Part shown: positions 15,503 through 24,812 of the stretch, in pieces
Position numbering within the stretch: the stretch's first letter is position 1
How the letters are laid out: the number at the start of each line of letters is the position of its first letter
Position numbers and translations under genes: made by a program
Notes under the pieces: generated by a model
Databases searched by the model: none
What the model was told of the DNA's origin: nothing
Seen by the model: the letters and a program-made list of their open reading frames with translations, nothing else
DNA from: JBBKWU01 sp037969035
GTDB lineage: Bacteria; Pseudomonadota; Alphaproteobacteria; Micavibrionales; Micavibrionaceae
Length of the DNA: 64,000 nt
Assembly (NCBI GenBank): GCA_037969035.1
Contig: JBBKWU010000012.1
Coordinates: 222,153 to 286,152 of the forward strand
Reading direction: 5' to 3'

Positions 15503-15973
15503 CGTCTTTTATCTTCATCCCTGCCCCGAATTGCGGGACAAGTATTTAAAAAGAAATATATCATGCTTGGCCGCATTGTCACGCAGTGGGAAGAGATTAT
15601 GGGCAAAGAAATGGCACTTAAAACGCAGCCCGTAAAGCTTAAATTTCGGAAAACGCCCGACAAATCAAAACAATTCACACTGGAAATCGCCTGTAACTCT
15701 TCTGAGGCCACAATTCTTCAATATCGCATTGATCTCATTCTGCAAAAATTAAACATGGTGATGGGTGAAACGATGATCACTGCCATTCGCTTTGTGCCTA
15801 TTACTTCTAACAGTGCAAAGCCTATCATTGCACCATCTCGTAAAGTACCGCTGACAATTGATGATGAAAATTTCTTAAGCAAAACATTGGAAAATATTGA
15901 AGACCCTGATATACAAGAAAAACTGAAAAATCTTGGCACTTCGATTTTGCAGGATAAAAAGAAACGAACATAA
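15503..15973 (+). CDS. dciA: DUF721/DciA-family protein (putative replicative helicase loader)
   Basis: DciA proteins load or handle the DnaB helicase in most bacteria lacking DnaC/DnaI. The homologous part begins LPRIAG and runs through LGRIVTQWEEIMGKE and TILQYRIDLILQKLN, the DUF721 pattern. No ATG lies at the right place; the first suitable codon is TTG at 15503, with AAAGGT a short way upstream, giving 156 residues. In-frame ATGs at 15329 or 15563 are respectively inside antisense mutY and too late. The mutY-DUF721 neighbourhood is the usual one. Function is inferred from the family, start is uncertain. Confidence 0.75.
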   Translation, partial: RLLSSSLPRIAGQVFKKKYIMLGRIVTQWEEIMGKEMALKTQPVKLKFRKTPDKSKQFTLEIACNSSEATILQYRIDLILQKLNMVMGETMITAIRFVPITSNSAKPIIAPSRKVPLTIDDENFLSKTLENIEDPDIQEKLKNLGTSILQDKKKRT

Positions 15974-15994
15974 TAATTAGAGAGTTATTGAAGA

Positions 15995-16561
15995 ATGAAA
16001 GTTAACGCCAATACACTTCGCCCGGGCAATGTTGTTGATAAAGATAACCGTCTATGGGTCGTTGAAAAATACGAACTCATCACCCCTGGCAAAGGCAATG
16101 CTGTGATGCAGATTGTTATGCGCGACATCCGCAATGGCTCAAAAGATCACGTTCGCTACCGCACACAGGAAACTGTTGAGCGCGTGCGCTTGGATCAAGA
16201 CGATTACCAATTCCTCTACATGGATGGCGAGGAATTCACATTCATGCACCTGACCAGCTACGAGCAAATCAACGTTAAAAGAGATGTGATCGGCTACCCT
16301 GCTGTGTTCTTGCAAGAAGGCATGCAAGCACTTATCGAAACATTCGAAGGAGAAGCCCTTAACGTTCAAATTCCAGATTTTATTACATCTGCTGTTGTTG
16401 AGGCTGAGCCAGTTATCAAAGGCCAGACAGCGACAACATCATATAAACCAGCCATCATTGAAAATGGTGAGCGCGTTATGGTGCCACCGCATATTAATAC
16501 TGGCACACGCATTGTTGTAAAAACCGAAGACGGCAGCTATGTCGAGCGTGCAAAAGACTAA
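15995..16561 (+). CDS. efp: Elongation factor P
   Basis: EF-P enters ribosomes stalled on polyproline and speeds peptide bond formation. The 188-residue protein starts MKVNANTLRPGNVV and has the modification loop TPGKGNA with K33, the position that receives beta-lysine in EpmA-type organisms; the C-terminal domains are complete through HINTGTRIVVKTEDGSYVERAKD. The EpmA enzyme is encoded 36 kb away at 51872-52837, so this Lys is probably beta-lysylated. It follows the dciA-like gene by 21 bp and precedes the inositol-phosphatase relative by 44 bp. Confidence 0.97.
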   Translation: MKVNANTLRPGNVVDKDNRLWVVEKYELITPGKGNAVMQIVMRDIRNGSKDHVRYRTQETVERVRLDQDDYQFLYMDGEEFTFMHLTSYEQINVKRDVIGYPAVFLQEGMQALIETFEGEALNVQIPDFITSAVVEAEPVIKGQTATTSYKPAIIENGERVMVPPHINTGTRIVVKTEDGSYVERAKD

Positions 16562-16605
16562 CACAATAAATAACCGAGTTTATAGAGTAGTAAGGAAGAT
16601 ACCCG

Positions 16606-17430
16606 ATGGCACTGTCACCAAATATGAATGTTATGATCAAGGCTGCTGAAAAGGCTGGACGTTCACTCGTTCGCGATTTCGGCGAAGTTGAACAGCTTCA
16701 GGTATCCCGCAAAGGCCCTGGTGACTTTGTAACAGCGGCAGATGTCCGTGCCGAAGAAATCATTCATTACGAACTAAGCAAAGCGCGCCCTGATTTTGAC
16801 TTCCTGATGGAAGAGCGTGGCGCGGTCAAAGCAACCAACAATAAAGGCATCGGCAAAAGTGAATATCGCTGGATTGTTGATCCCCTTGGTGGAACTAGCA
16901 ACTTCATGCACGGCTTACCACATTGGAACGTATCCATCGCGTTGGAACATAACGGTGAAATCATTGCCGGCATTATTTATGACCCAACAAAAGATGAGTT
17001 GTTCCGCGCGGAAAAAGGCTTGGGTGCGTTTATTCGTAACAAACGCCTTCGCGTTTCTGGCCGTTCTGACTTTGATGGCTCAATGATTGCTTGTGGCGCG
17101 GCTACTCACTCTGAAAAAGCAGTGCCGTTCATGGCTGAATATTTTGCTGTTAAAAGAGCTGGCGCGGATGTACGCCGCTTTGGTGCACCTGCACTTGATC
17201 TTGCTTATGTCGCAGCAGGCCGCGTCGAAGGCTTTTGGGAGCGTGATCTAAAAATATGGGACGTTGCTGCGGCATCGATTATCGTAAAAGAAGCTGGCGG
17301 TATGCTGGGTGATATTTCTAGCCGCGCGGATCCTCTTGTGACCGGAAACGTCATCTGCACGAACGCTAACATGTTTACTGATTTGAAAAAAATCATCGCC
17401 GACGCAGGGCAGAAAAAAGACGCAGCATAA
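16606..17430 (+). CDS. suhB: Inositol monophosphatase family protein with altered metal site
   Basis: Mg2+-dependent sugar-phosphate phosphatase fold (SuhB/IMPase), usually next to efp in alphaproteobacteria. The 274-residue protein keeps DFVTAAD (D46), the EE pair at 69-70, D92 of the DPLDG motif and WDVAAA (D219). However the motif reads DPLGGTSNF: residue 95 is Gly (GGT, 16888-16890), where the family has the second Asp that binds metal. A single A-to-G change explains it. Activity may be weakened or the protein may keep a non-catalytic role, as SuhB does in rRNA transcription complexes. The symbol reflects family only. Confidence 0.85.
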   Translation: MALSPNMNVMIKAAEKAGRSLVRDFGEVEQLQVSRKGPGDFVTAADVRAEEIIHYELSKARPDFDFLMEERGAVKATNNKGIGKSEYRWIVDPLGGTSNFMHGLPHWNVSIALEHNGEIIAGIIYDPTKDELFRAEKGLGAFIRNKRLRVSGRSDFDGSMIACGAATHSEKAVPFMAEYFAVKRAGADVRRFGAPALDLAYVAAGRVEGFWERDLKIWDVAAASIIVKEAGGMLGDISSRADPLVTGNVICTNANMFTDLKKIIADAGQKKDAA

Positions 17431-17468
17431 AGCTTAGCGCAGCCTCATGGCTAACGACGACAATAGAA

Positions 17469-18896
17469 ATGACAATGAAAAAAATACAGAGATATACTCT
17501 TGTTTTTCCTGTTTATGTGCTGCTTTGCTTCGGACAGGGCACAGCCATGGCACAAACAGCGCCGCAACAATACGAACCCAGCATTGAAATCAACACCAGC
17601 GTTTTAAATGAGCTCGCCAAACAACTCGGCACAAACGAAGTGCCCCCTTCTAGCAGAGCGACCCCAGCCTTAAAAAGACCCTCTGCAATGGGATCATCAA
17701 GCCTTACAAGTCACAGCACACAACAGCAAACACAGCAACAACCGCCGCGCGCGCAAGATGACAGCTATATCATTGTGCCAAAATCCAAACGTGCGCCCTA
17801 TGAGGCTCCGTCCAAGATAACGATAAGCAGGACTCCCGACAGCAGCCCCAAAGCGATTGTGAAAACTGTTGTTGCTAAAGAAGCACCAAAGGCACCTCCG
17901 CCACTGCCTGCGCATAAACCAGTGGCGACCCTCGCACAAGCACAAACAAAAGTAGAGTCAAAAGCAGACATCACTAAAAACATCCCTATTCCGCAAAGAC
18001 GCCCAAATATCCAAAAAGCACCGCAAAGCTTTGTCGATAGTACACGCAAAAACATTGCCCTTGGTAATAACGCTGCGGTTTCCATGGTACGTAAAACAAT
18101 TCCTGCTGATCCGATGATCTTAAAGAATGCGCCTAAATCAATGCCGGCAGAAAAGGCAAAACCCGTTTTTGCGGAGACTTTACGCCACAATACGGCTCCT
18201 CCTGTGACGCCCGTTACTATAGCCAAACAGAACGCCACCATAACTGCTGCAAAACCAGCACCACATACACAAATTGCGCCTGTTACAACCGAACAAAGCG
18301 AAGGCTTCACCGCGCGGATGGTAACGCATAAAAACCGTATCATCGAAGCTGTTCAAAAAATTGCTGGTCGTAACAACGAGCCCGAAATTGATATTACTGC
18401 CCAAAATACGACCGTGCAACCACGCCCAACGATTGAGCGTATTGACGCCACACGCGTTCCAGAAATAACGCCTGACATGACCTCCGCAATGGCAGCGACC
18501 ATCGAGCCTGCTGCTGGTATGCCCCTCCAATCCTTAAAAGAGGCCGTAAGCGAGCAATCCACAGCCACAGGCGACATTGTCACAATATCGTTTAATGACA
18601 ACAAAGGCATCATTGACACAGCCACACAGCAGCGCATTAACGCCTTTATCCTGCCAAAGCTACAGGCCAAACCTAACTACCGTATTCAACTCCAATCCTA
18701 TGCCCAGCAAACAGACAAAGACAATAGCCTCAACGCACGCCGCACGTCTTTGGCGCGCGCGTTGGCAACACGCCAATATCTTATTTCCATGGGAATTGAG
18801 CCGCGCCGCGTTGATATCCGTCCGTTGGGCAACAATAAAGATGGCGGCCCTTCTGATCGGATTGATTTTCTCATTTTTGATCCTAAAACGCTGTAA
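17469..18896 (+). CDS. OmpA-family C-terminal domain protein with long Pro/Ala/Lys-rich region
   Basis: A 475-residue exported protein: signal peptide (cleavage near AMAQ), then about 330 residues of low-complexity Pro/Ala/Lys/Thr-rich sequence, then an OmpA-like domain (about 375-475) in which NARRTSLARALATRQYLISMGIEPRRVDIRPLG corresponds to the peptidoglycan-binding helix and strand. The conserved Asp/Arg of OmpA-type meso-DAP binding appear as N..R. Probably spans the periplasm and tethers to the wall. Two ATGs (17469, 17475) are possible. Sits between suhB-like and dsbA-like genes, an unusual insertion in the mutY-dciA...smc region. Confidence 0.8.
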   Translation: MTMKKIQRYTLVFPVYVLLCFGQGTAMAQTAPQQYEPSIEINTSVLNELAKQLGTNEVPPSSRATPALKRPSAMGSSSLTSHSTQQQTQQQPPRAQDDSYIIVPKSKRAPYEAPSKITISRTPDSSPKAIVKTVVAKEAPKAPPPLPAHKPVATLAQAQTKVESKADITKNIPIPQRRPNIQKAPQSFVDSTRKNIALGNNAAVSMVRKTIPADPMILKNAPKSMPAEKAKPVFAETLRHNTAPPVTPVTIAKQNATITAAKPAPHTQIAPVTTEQSEGFTARMVTHKNRIIEAVQKIAGRNNEPEIDITAQNTTVQPRPTIERIDATRVPEITPDMTSAMAATIEPAAGMPLQSLKEAVSEQSTATGDIVTISFNDNKGIIDTATQQRINAFILPKLQAKPNYRIQLQSYAQQTDKDNSLNARRTSLARALATRQYLISMGIEPRRVDIRPLGNNKDGGPSDRIDFLIFDPKTL

Positions 18897-19039
18897 CCCC
18901 AATATTTGCCAACACCTCCCTATTCATGTGGATAAAATACGCTATATCGTGCGGTTTTCTTGACTTTTATGCTGTAAAAGTTGATTTATAGAGCTACTTT
19001 CGTTACAAAGACGTTTAATTTTATGACAAGGAGATTTTG

Positions 19040-19825
19040 ATGAAGTCCTTCAAACCCCTATGGGCTATTCTTATTTTGGTTGCGCTTGGCGCACTGTTTA
19101 TGCTGTCACCATACAGTCAGAAGACAATCATGGCTGCAGATAGCGATGAATCTCCTGCTGAAGTTGTGGCAATGGCCGATGAACAACCAGCACATGATGC
19201 CGCATCGATGGCGACAGAAAACGCCGTTTCACAAAGCCACGTTGCTGTACAAGCTGACGATGTTGAAGAAGAAACAGCGACGAGCGATCTGACAAGCGAA
19301 GAGCACGTGTTATCCGCCAGAACACTTGGTGATCCGAATGCTCCTGTAAAGCTTGAAGAATTTGCTTCATTGTCTTGCCCGCATTGCGCACATTTCCACA
19401 CAGATGTTTTCCCGCAAATCAAGGAAGCCTACATCGACACAGGCAAAGTATTTTTTACATTCACAGACTTTCCGTTAAATGCGCCTGCGCTTGAAGGCAC
19501 ATTGATTTCGCGTTGCTTACCAAAAGCGCGCTACTTCAAATTCCTGAGCTTCTTGTTTGAAAAGCAGCCTGATTGGGCATTTGCTGACGGATACACGCAA
19601 TACTTGAAACAGAACTCCCGTTTGCTAGGCTTGAGCGAGCAAGATGCAGAAGCTTGCCTAACAAACGAAACTCTGCGTGTCGGCCTTATTGGCAAAGTCC
19701 AAGCCGCACAAGAAAAGTATGAAATAAACTCAACGCCGAGCTTCGTATTAAACGGAACTGATGTAATTAACGGCGGGCAAAGCTTTGAAGAGTTTCAAAA
19801 GAAAATTGATGCTTTGCTAAAATAA
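19040..19825 (+). CDS. DsbA/BdbD-type thiol:disulfide oxidoreductase
   Basis: A 261-residue protein starting at ATG 19040, with AAGGAG (19028-19033) at good spacing. It has an N-terminal membrane anchor or signal (about 7-23), an acidic Ala-rich linker, and a thioredoxin-fold domain (from about 97) with active site CPHC (residues 113-116) and the cis-Pro region NSTPSFVLNG. This is the DsbA_2/thioredoxin-4 family found next to smc in alphaproteobacteria. It oxidises or isomerises disulfides in envelope proteins. It precedes smc by 12 bp, so the two are co-transcribed. Confidence 0.92.
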   Translation: MKSFKPLWAILILVALGALFMLSPYSQKTIMAADSDESPAEVVAMADEQPAHDAASMATENAVSQSHVAVQADDVEEETATSDLTSEEHVLSARTLGDPNAPVKLEEFASLSCPHCAHFHTDVFPQIKEAYIDTGKVFFTFTDFPLNAPALEGTLISRCLPKARYFKFLSFLFEKQPDWAFADGYTQYLKQNSRLLGLSEQDAEACLTNETLRVGLIGKVQAAQEKYEINSTPSFVLNGTDVINGGQSFEEFQKKIDALLK

Positions 19826-19837
19826 AAGCGGAACTGA

Positions 19838-22800
19838 ATGATACAGTTTGAAAAACTAAGATTACATGGATTCAAGTCCTTCGTTGATAAGACGGAACTT
19901 GAAATCGGCCACGGCCTGACAGGGATTGTCGGGCCGAACGGCTGTGGAAAATCCAATCTTGTTGAAGCATTACGCTGGAGCATGGGTGAAAACTCATCCA
20001 AACGTATGCGCGGCAGCTCGGGCAGTATGGAAGATGTGATCTTTAACGGCACAGAAAACCGCCCTGCCCGTAACATGGCCGAAGTTTCCGTTCTGCTCAG
20101 CAATAACGACAAAAGCGCGCCTCCACCTTACAACAATGCCGACGAAATCGAGATTGTTCGCAAAATCGAAAAAGACCACGGCTCGGGTTACCGCGTAAAC
20201 GGAAAACCTGTACGGGCGCGTGATGTTCAAATCTTTTACGCTGATATTTTGGCTGGTGCGAACTCCCCGTTTTTGGTGTCGCAGGGGCGCGTGGCACAAC
20301 TTATCCAAGCCAAGCCCTCTGATCGCCGTCAGGTTTTAGAAGACGCCGCAGGCATTAGCGGCCTGCACGCCCGCCGCCACGAGGCCGAGCTCCGCCTACG
20401 CGCAACAGACAACAACCTAAAACGCCTCGAAGATATCCTTGGTGGCATGGAAGCGCGCCTGCAAGCCCTTAAGAAGCAAGCCCGTCAAGCCACGCGCTAC
20501 CGTAATCTCAGCGCACAAATTCGTCAGTTAGAACTGATGATCTCCGCCGTTGAATGGCGCACCGCCCATGAAAAACTGCAAGAAGTTGAACGTGTTTTTG
20601 GTGAGGCAGAAAGCCTTGTCGGCGAACGCTTGCTCGTTGTAACGCAACTAACCAAAACACAAGGCACACAAGCACAAGACTTGCCTGACCTGCGCCAAAA
20701 AGATGCTGAACTTGGCGCGGCACTGCAAACACAAAAACTTGCGCTACAACGCCTAGAGGATGAATCAGCACGCCTGACACAGCAAATTGACGAAACCAAA
20801 GCGCAACTTGCCCAAGCCTTGACTGACCGTGATCATGAAAAGCAAACACTTGCTGAAAACACGCAAATTCTTGAACGCCTAGCGACCGAGGAAAAAGCGT
20901 TACAAGAAAATGCGGATAAAGAAGACGAAACCCTGCAAGCGCAAGAAGAATTAAAAGAAGAGCTTCAAAGCAAAGTCAAAACGCTTGAAAGCGAATACAC
21001 AGATATGATGGGTGCCTTGACCGAGCAACGCATCAAAAAAGAGAACCTAGAAAAGCAAATCGAGCGCGATAAACAGCGCAACGAAGAATTGATCGAACAT
21101 ATTGAATCGCTCAAATCAAACCTTAAAGAAAAACGCGCCGAATCGACTGCGGAACAAGATATTTCAGAACTCCGCACGAATATTGAGTCTTTGGAAAAAG
21201 AAATCCAGAAACAACGCGCTGCGCAAGAAAAGCTAAGCACTGAAAAAACAACACTGACCGCTCAAATTGAAACTCTTCGTGAAGACCTTAAAGACAAAGG
21301 TCAAAAGCGCGATAAAATCTCTGCTGAAATCGATGCTCTGCAATCATTGATGGATGATAGTGACAAAGAAAGTTACAAGCAGCTTGTTGATGATATCAAA
21401 GCCGATATCGGGTTTGAGGCCGCGCTATCTCGCGCGCTGAGTGATGCGCTTAGTGCTTCAACTGATGATGGCGCGCCTGTGCGTTGGCTTTCGCGGGATA
21501 GCAAAAATATTGATCTTCCTGCCCTGCCTGCCAAGGCAAAAGCGCTTGAGCCGCATGTAAAGGCTCCTGCTGCGCTGAAAATGGCGTTGAGCCAGATTGG
21601 TATCGTCGAGGACGAAGCCGAAGGCAACACGCTGTTCACCGCGTTAAAAGCTGGACAAGCACTTGTCTCCAAGGACGGTACGTACTGGCGCTGGGACGGA
21701 CTGCATATCGCCGCCACGGCTCCTGATCGTCACGCCATTCAGCTTAAACAAAAGAACCGCCTTGCAGAATTGAGCGAGCGTCTTCCTGCCGCTGAAAAAG
21801 ATGCTGAAAAAGCAGAAGCGCAGCTTGATAAGCTGAAAGAAAAGCTGACGCAGAGTGAACAATCCGAGAATGAACTACGCCAAGAGACACGCGAAAAAGA
21901 AAGCAATACCAAAGCATTACAGTCAAAGCTTAATGCTCAAATTGAAGCGCAGTCACAAAGCCGCATGGATATCGCAAAAATGGAAGAAGCTGTCGCACAG
22001 GCCGAAAGCAGCCTCTCCGATGTTCTGGGCGCGATCACGGAGAGCCAGAGCCTATTTGCCGTTTTTGAAACAAACGATCTGGAAACACAGCAAACAGCTA
22101 TTGATGAAAAACGCGCATTACTTGATGCCGAGCGTGAATCTTATCAAGACGCATTGCGTAATTTCGAGATTAGTCGCCAAGAGCACAGCCGCCGTAGCGC
22201 CCGCCTTCAGGCGATTGGTGATGAACGCATCAATCTGCGCAACCGTTGCATCCGTAGCAATGAGCGCATTAACGAACTAAACGAGCGCGAAGAAACATTA
22301 CAAACAAAACAAGAAGACCTAAAGAAACGCCCTGCGGAAATTAAAGGCGAGCGCGATAAGCTGCTTGAAAAAATCAGCATTGCCGAAACAGAAAAAGCCA
22401 AAATCTCTGACAAGCTCGCCATTTGCGAAAATGAACTTGCCGAAACCACAAAGGCACTTAAAGAAGCCGAGCGTTTACTCTCCGAAGTTAAAGAAAAACG
22501 TGCTAGCGCACAGGCCACAGCCGAAGAGCGTCAACGCCAAATCCAAGAGATTCGTCAATATATCATCGAACATTTCGATATGGAGCCAAACAAACTCCTC
22601 GCCGAAGCCGCCGTTAGTGATGAAGACGTTCCCAACCTAACCAACCTTAAAGATCAGCGCGAAAAAGCCACACGCGACCGTAATTCGATTGGCCCTGTAA
22701 ACTTGCGCGCCGATACCGAAGCTGAAGAGCTTGAAAAAGAGCTTGGCGGTATTTTGCATGAACGCAATGATTTGACAGAGGCCATCAACGAGCTTCGCCA

Positions 22801-23317
22801 AGGCATCAACAAACTCAACACCGAAGCGCGTGAGCGTCTGGCTGCGGCGTTCGATCATGTAAACGGCCACTTCCGCCAACTCTTTACAAAATTATTTAAC
22901 GGCGGCAACGCGCACTTAGCGTTAATCGAATCCGATGACCCGCTCGAAGCTGGCCTTGAAATTTTTGCTCAACCACCGGGTAAAGCATTGCAATCCCTCA
23001 GCCTGCTTTCAGGTGGCGAGCAAGCACTCACGGCGATCGCCCTTATTTTTGCGATGTTCCTCACCAATCCTGCACCAATTTGTGTGCTGGATGAGGTGGA
23101 TGCACCGCTTGATGATGCCAACGTTGACCGCTTCTGTGATTTGCTCGAAGAGTTTGCAGACCGTGGCGAGACGCGCTTTTTGGTCATTTCTCACCACCGC
23201 CTGACCATGGCGCGGATGGATCGCCTTTACGGTGTAACGATGTCTGAGCGAGGTGTCTCGCAGCTCGTGTCGGTTGACCTCAACCAACAGCTCGACTTCC
23301 TTGATGAGGCTGCGTAA
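19838..23317 (+). CDS. smc: Chromosome segregation protein SMC
   Basis: ATPase core of condensin; compacts and aligns replicated chromosome arms. The 1159-residue protein has the N-terminal Walker A GIVGPNGCGKSN (about 28-40), two long coiled coils (about 170-500 and 660-1000), a hinge (about 505-640, near DIGFEAALSRALSDAL), the C motif LSLLSGGEQALTAIAL and Walker B CVLDEVDAPLDD. Length is usual. The hinge looks less glycine-rich than Bacillus SMC. No scpA/scpB are in the window. Confidence 0.97.
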   Translation: MIQFEKLRLHGFKSFVDKTELEIGHGLTGIVGPNGCGKSNLVEALRWSMGENSSKRMRGSSGSMEDVIFNGTENRPARNMAEVSVLLSNNDKSAPPPYNNADEIEIVRKIEKDHGSGYRVNGKPVRARDVQIFYADILAGANSPFLVSQGRVAQLIQAKPSDRRQVLEDAAGISGLHARRHEAELRLRATDNNLKRLEDILGGMEARLQALKKQARQATRYRNLSAQIRQLELMISAVEWRTAHEKLQEVERVFGEAESLVGERLLVVTQLTKTQGTQAQDLPDLRQKDAELGAALQTQKLALQRLEDESARLTQQIDETKAQLAQALTDRDHEKQTLAENTQILERLATEEKALQENADKEDETLQAQEELKEELQSKVKTLESEYTDMMGALTEQRIKKENLEKQIERDKQRNEELIEHIESLKSNLKEKRAESTAEQDISELRTNIESLEKEIQKQRAAQEKLSTEKTTLTAQIETLREDLKDKGQKRDKISAEIDALQSLMDDSDKESYKQLVDDIKADIGFEAALSRALSDALSASTDDGAPVRWLSRDSKNIDLPALPAKAKALEPHVKAPAALKMALSQIGIVEDEAEGNTLFTALKAGQALVSKDGTYWRWDGLHIAATAPDRHAIQLKQKNRLAELSERLPAAEKDAEKAEAQLDKLKEKLTQSEQSENELRQETREKESNTKALQSKLNAQIEAQSQSRMDIAKMEEAVAQAESSLSDVLGAITESQSLFAVFETNDLETQQTAIDEKRALLDAERESYQDALRNFEISRQEHSRRSARLQAIGDERINLRNRCIRSNERINELNEREETLQTKQEDLKKRPAEIKGERDKLLEKISIAETEKAKISDKLAICENELAETTKALKEAERLLSEVKEKRASAQATAEERQRQIQEIRQYIIEHFDMEPNKLLAEAAVSDEDVPNLTNLKDQREKATRDRNSIGPVNLRADTEAEELEKELGGILHERNDLTEAINELRQGINKLNTEARERLAAAFDHVNGHFRQLFTKLFNGGNAHLALIESDDPLEAGLEIFAQPPGKALQSLSLLSGGEQALTAIALIFAMFLTNPAPICVLDEVDAPLDDANVDRFCDLLEEFADRGETRFLVISHHRLTMARMDRLYGVTMSERGVSQLVSVDLNQQLDFLDEAA

Positions 23318-23321
23318 GGGC

Positions 23322-23615
23322 ATGACCATGACCAATGATGATAAAAACTTCAACGACAAAGTCGACGATCTAGAAAAACGTATCGATGCCGCGCAAAAGC
23401 ACAGCGAAGACAAAGAGCCGAAACAAACACAAGCAGACATAAACAAATCCATAGGCATGACGGCGGGCTCGAACTTCATAAGCTCCATCATTGCTGGCGG
23501 GCTTGTCGGTTATGGAATTGGCTATTTTACGGGCAATATACCGCTATGGTTGATCATCTTCATGTTTGCGGGATTTGGCTGGGGAATATACCGCGCAGCC
23601 AAAATAATGAAGTAA
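23322..23615 (+). CDS. atpI: AtpI/Maverick1-like F0 accessory membrane protein
   Basis: A 97-residue protein with a charged N-terminal helix (about 1-45) and two membrane segments (SNFISSIIAGGLVGYGIGYF and PLWLIIFMFAGFGWGIY). This is the AtpI/Maverick1 arrangement that heads alphaproteobacterial F0 operons and assists c-ring assembly or cation supply. ATGs at 23322 and 23328 are both possible, 4 or 10 bp beyond the smc stop. It precedes atpB by 116 bp. Confidence 0.88.
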   Translation: MTMTNDDKNFNDKVDDLEKRIDAAQKHSEDKEPKQTQADINKSIGMTAGSNFISSIIAGGLVGYGIGYFTGNIPLWLIIFMFAGFGWGIYRAAKIMK

Positions 23616-23731
23616 AAGACAAAAACTTGTCTAAAAACAGCTAAACACCATTGCAATCCCTACGAAAAGCAGCTAAAAATTCCACGTAATATTTTTAGTT
23701 TAATGAATATATAAGAGAAGAGTAATAAAAC

Positions 23732-24478
23732 GTGGCTGACCCTATTCACCAGTTTCAAATTCACTCCATCGTTCCCGCTCAATTTATGGGGTTGGATGTA
23801 TCCTTTACGAACGCATCTTTGTGGATGATCCTCAGCATCTTTGCTGCGGGTGGCTTCATGACCCTTGCGATGCGCCGCAAATCAATCGTTCCGGGCAGAA
23901 TGCAAGTTATGGCTGAAATGCTTTATGATATGATCGGCGGACTTGTTAAATCCAATATCGGACCCGAAGGTAGCCGTTATTTCCCGTTCATCTTTACGTT
24001 GTTTATGATGGTTCTTATGGGGAACATGCTCGGCCTTACACCGCACTCCTTTACCTTTACAAGCCACGTCATTGTGACCGTTGGTCTCGCGCTTAGCGTA
24101 TTTTTCATGGTTATTATTATGGGGCTTTTGCGTCACGGCATACATTTCTTTAAATTGTTTGTTCCTTCTGGCGTGCCTTGGTTCTTCTATTTCTTGCTTG
24201 TACCGATTGAGATTGTCTCTTATTTTGCGCGTCCGATGACGCACGGCCTTCGTCTATTTGCTAATATGATGGCGGGTCACATTATGTTGAAAGTGTTTGC
24301 CAGCTTTAGTGTGGCGATGGCAAGTGCAGGCCTTCTTGGTGCTGCTGCGGGCTTGATCCCGATGACGATCAACGCTGGCTTACTTTGCTTTGAGCTGCTG
24401 ATTGCTTTCCTACAAGCATACGTGTTTGCAATTCTTGCCTGTATATATTTGAAAGATACGGTTGAAATTGCTCACTAA
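23732..24478 (+). CDS. atpB: ATP synthase F0 subunit a
   Basis: Forms the proton half-channels beside the c ring. The start is GTG at 23732: the protein then begins ADPIHQFQIHSIV, as family members do, and AGAGAAGAG (23714-23722) lies upstream; the next ATG would remove the conserved start. It has 248 residues with about six membrane segments and the essential Arg in THGLRLFANMMAGH near residue 170. The preceding gap holds an AT-rich inverted repeat (CTAAAAAT/ATATTTTTAG) that could be a weak hairpin. Second gene of atpI-B-E-F'-F. Confidence 0.96.
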   Translation: MADPIHQFQIHSIVPAQFMGLDVSFTNASLWMILSIFAAGGFMTLAMRRKSIVPGRMQVMAEMLYDMIGGLVKSNIGPEGSRYFPFIFTLFMMVLMGNMLGLTPHSFTFTSHVIVTVGLALSVFFMVIIMGLLRHGIHFFKLFVPSGVPWFFYFLLVPIEIVSYFARPMTHGLRLFANMMAGHIMLKVFASFSVAMASAGLLGAAAGLIPMTINAGLLCFELLIAFLQAYVFAILACIYLKDTVEIAH

Positions 24479-24549
24479 ATATGTAAGAAACAGCTTAATT
24501 TGAAAATTGTTTAACCCCTTAAAACTTGTAAAACGAAAAGGAACTAAAA

Positions 24550-24777
24550 ATGGAAGTTGAAGCAGTAAAATTACTGGCCGCAGCATTAGCACTATTCCCG
24601 CTGATCGGTGTAAGTATTGGTCTTGGTATGATCTTCGCCGCCTATAACACAGCAGTAGGCCGCAACCCTGGATCAGCCGAAATCCTTGAAAAGAAATTCT
24701 GGCTAACATTCGCGTTTGTTGAAATGTTTGGTCTTGTTGCCATCGTGGGCTGGGCGCTTCTTTACTTTACTGGTTAA
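24550..24777 (+). CDS. atpE: ATP synthase F0 subunit c
   Basis: A 75-residue two-helix hairpin that makes the rotating c ring. Helix 1 holds the glycine pattern GVSIGLGM, the loop is RNPGS and helix 2 has the proton-carrying Glu in TFAFVEMFGLVAIV. It lies between subunit a and the b' subunit on the same strand. No Na+-binding motif beyond the Glu is evident, so H+ coupling is the simplest reading. Confidence 0.97.
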   Translation: MEVEAVKLLAAALALFPLIGVSIGLGMIFAAYNTAVGRNPGSAEILEKKFWLTFAFVEMFGLVAIVGWALLYFTG

Positions 24778-24812
24778 TTTAAAGAGCTCTTAAACAACAG
24801 GATTATAACGCT

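Noticed and set aside
15436..15711. Upstream extension of the mutY reading frame
   Set aside because: It runs through the opposite-strand dciA-like gene, and MutY homology begins at the ATG at 15435.
23670..23705. AT-rich inverted repeat before atpB as terminator
   Set aside because: Arms are only A/T with one G-C closing pair and there is no T-tract after them; too weak to call.
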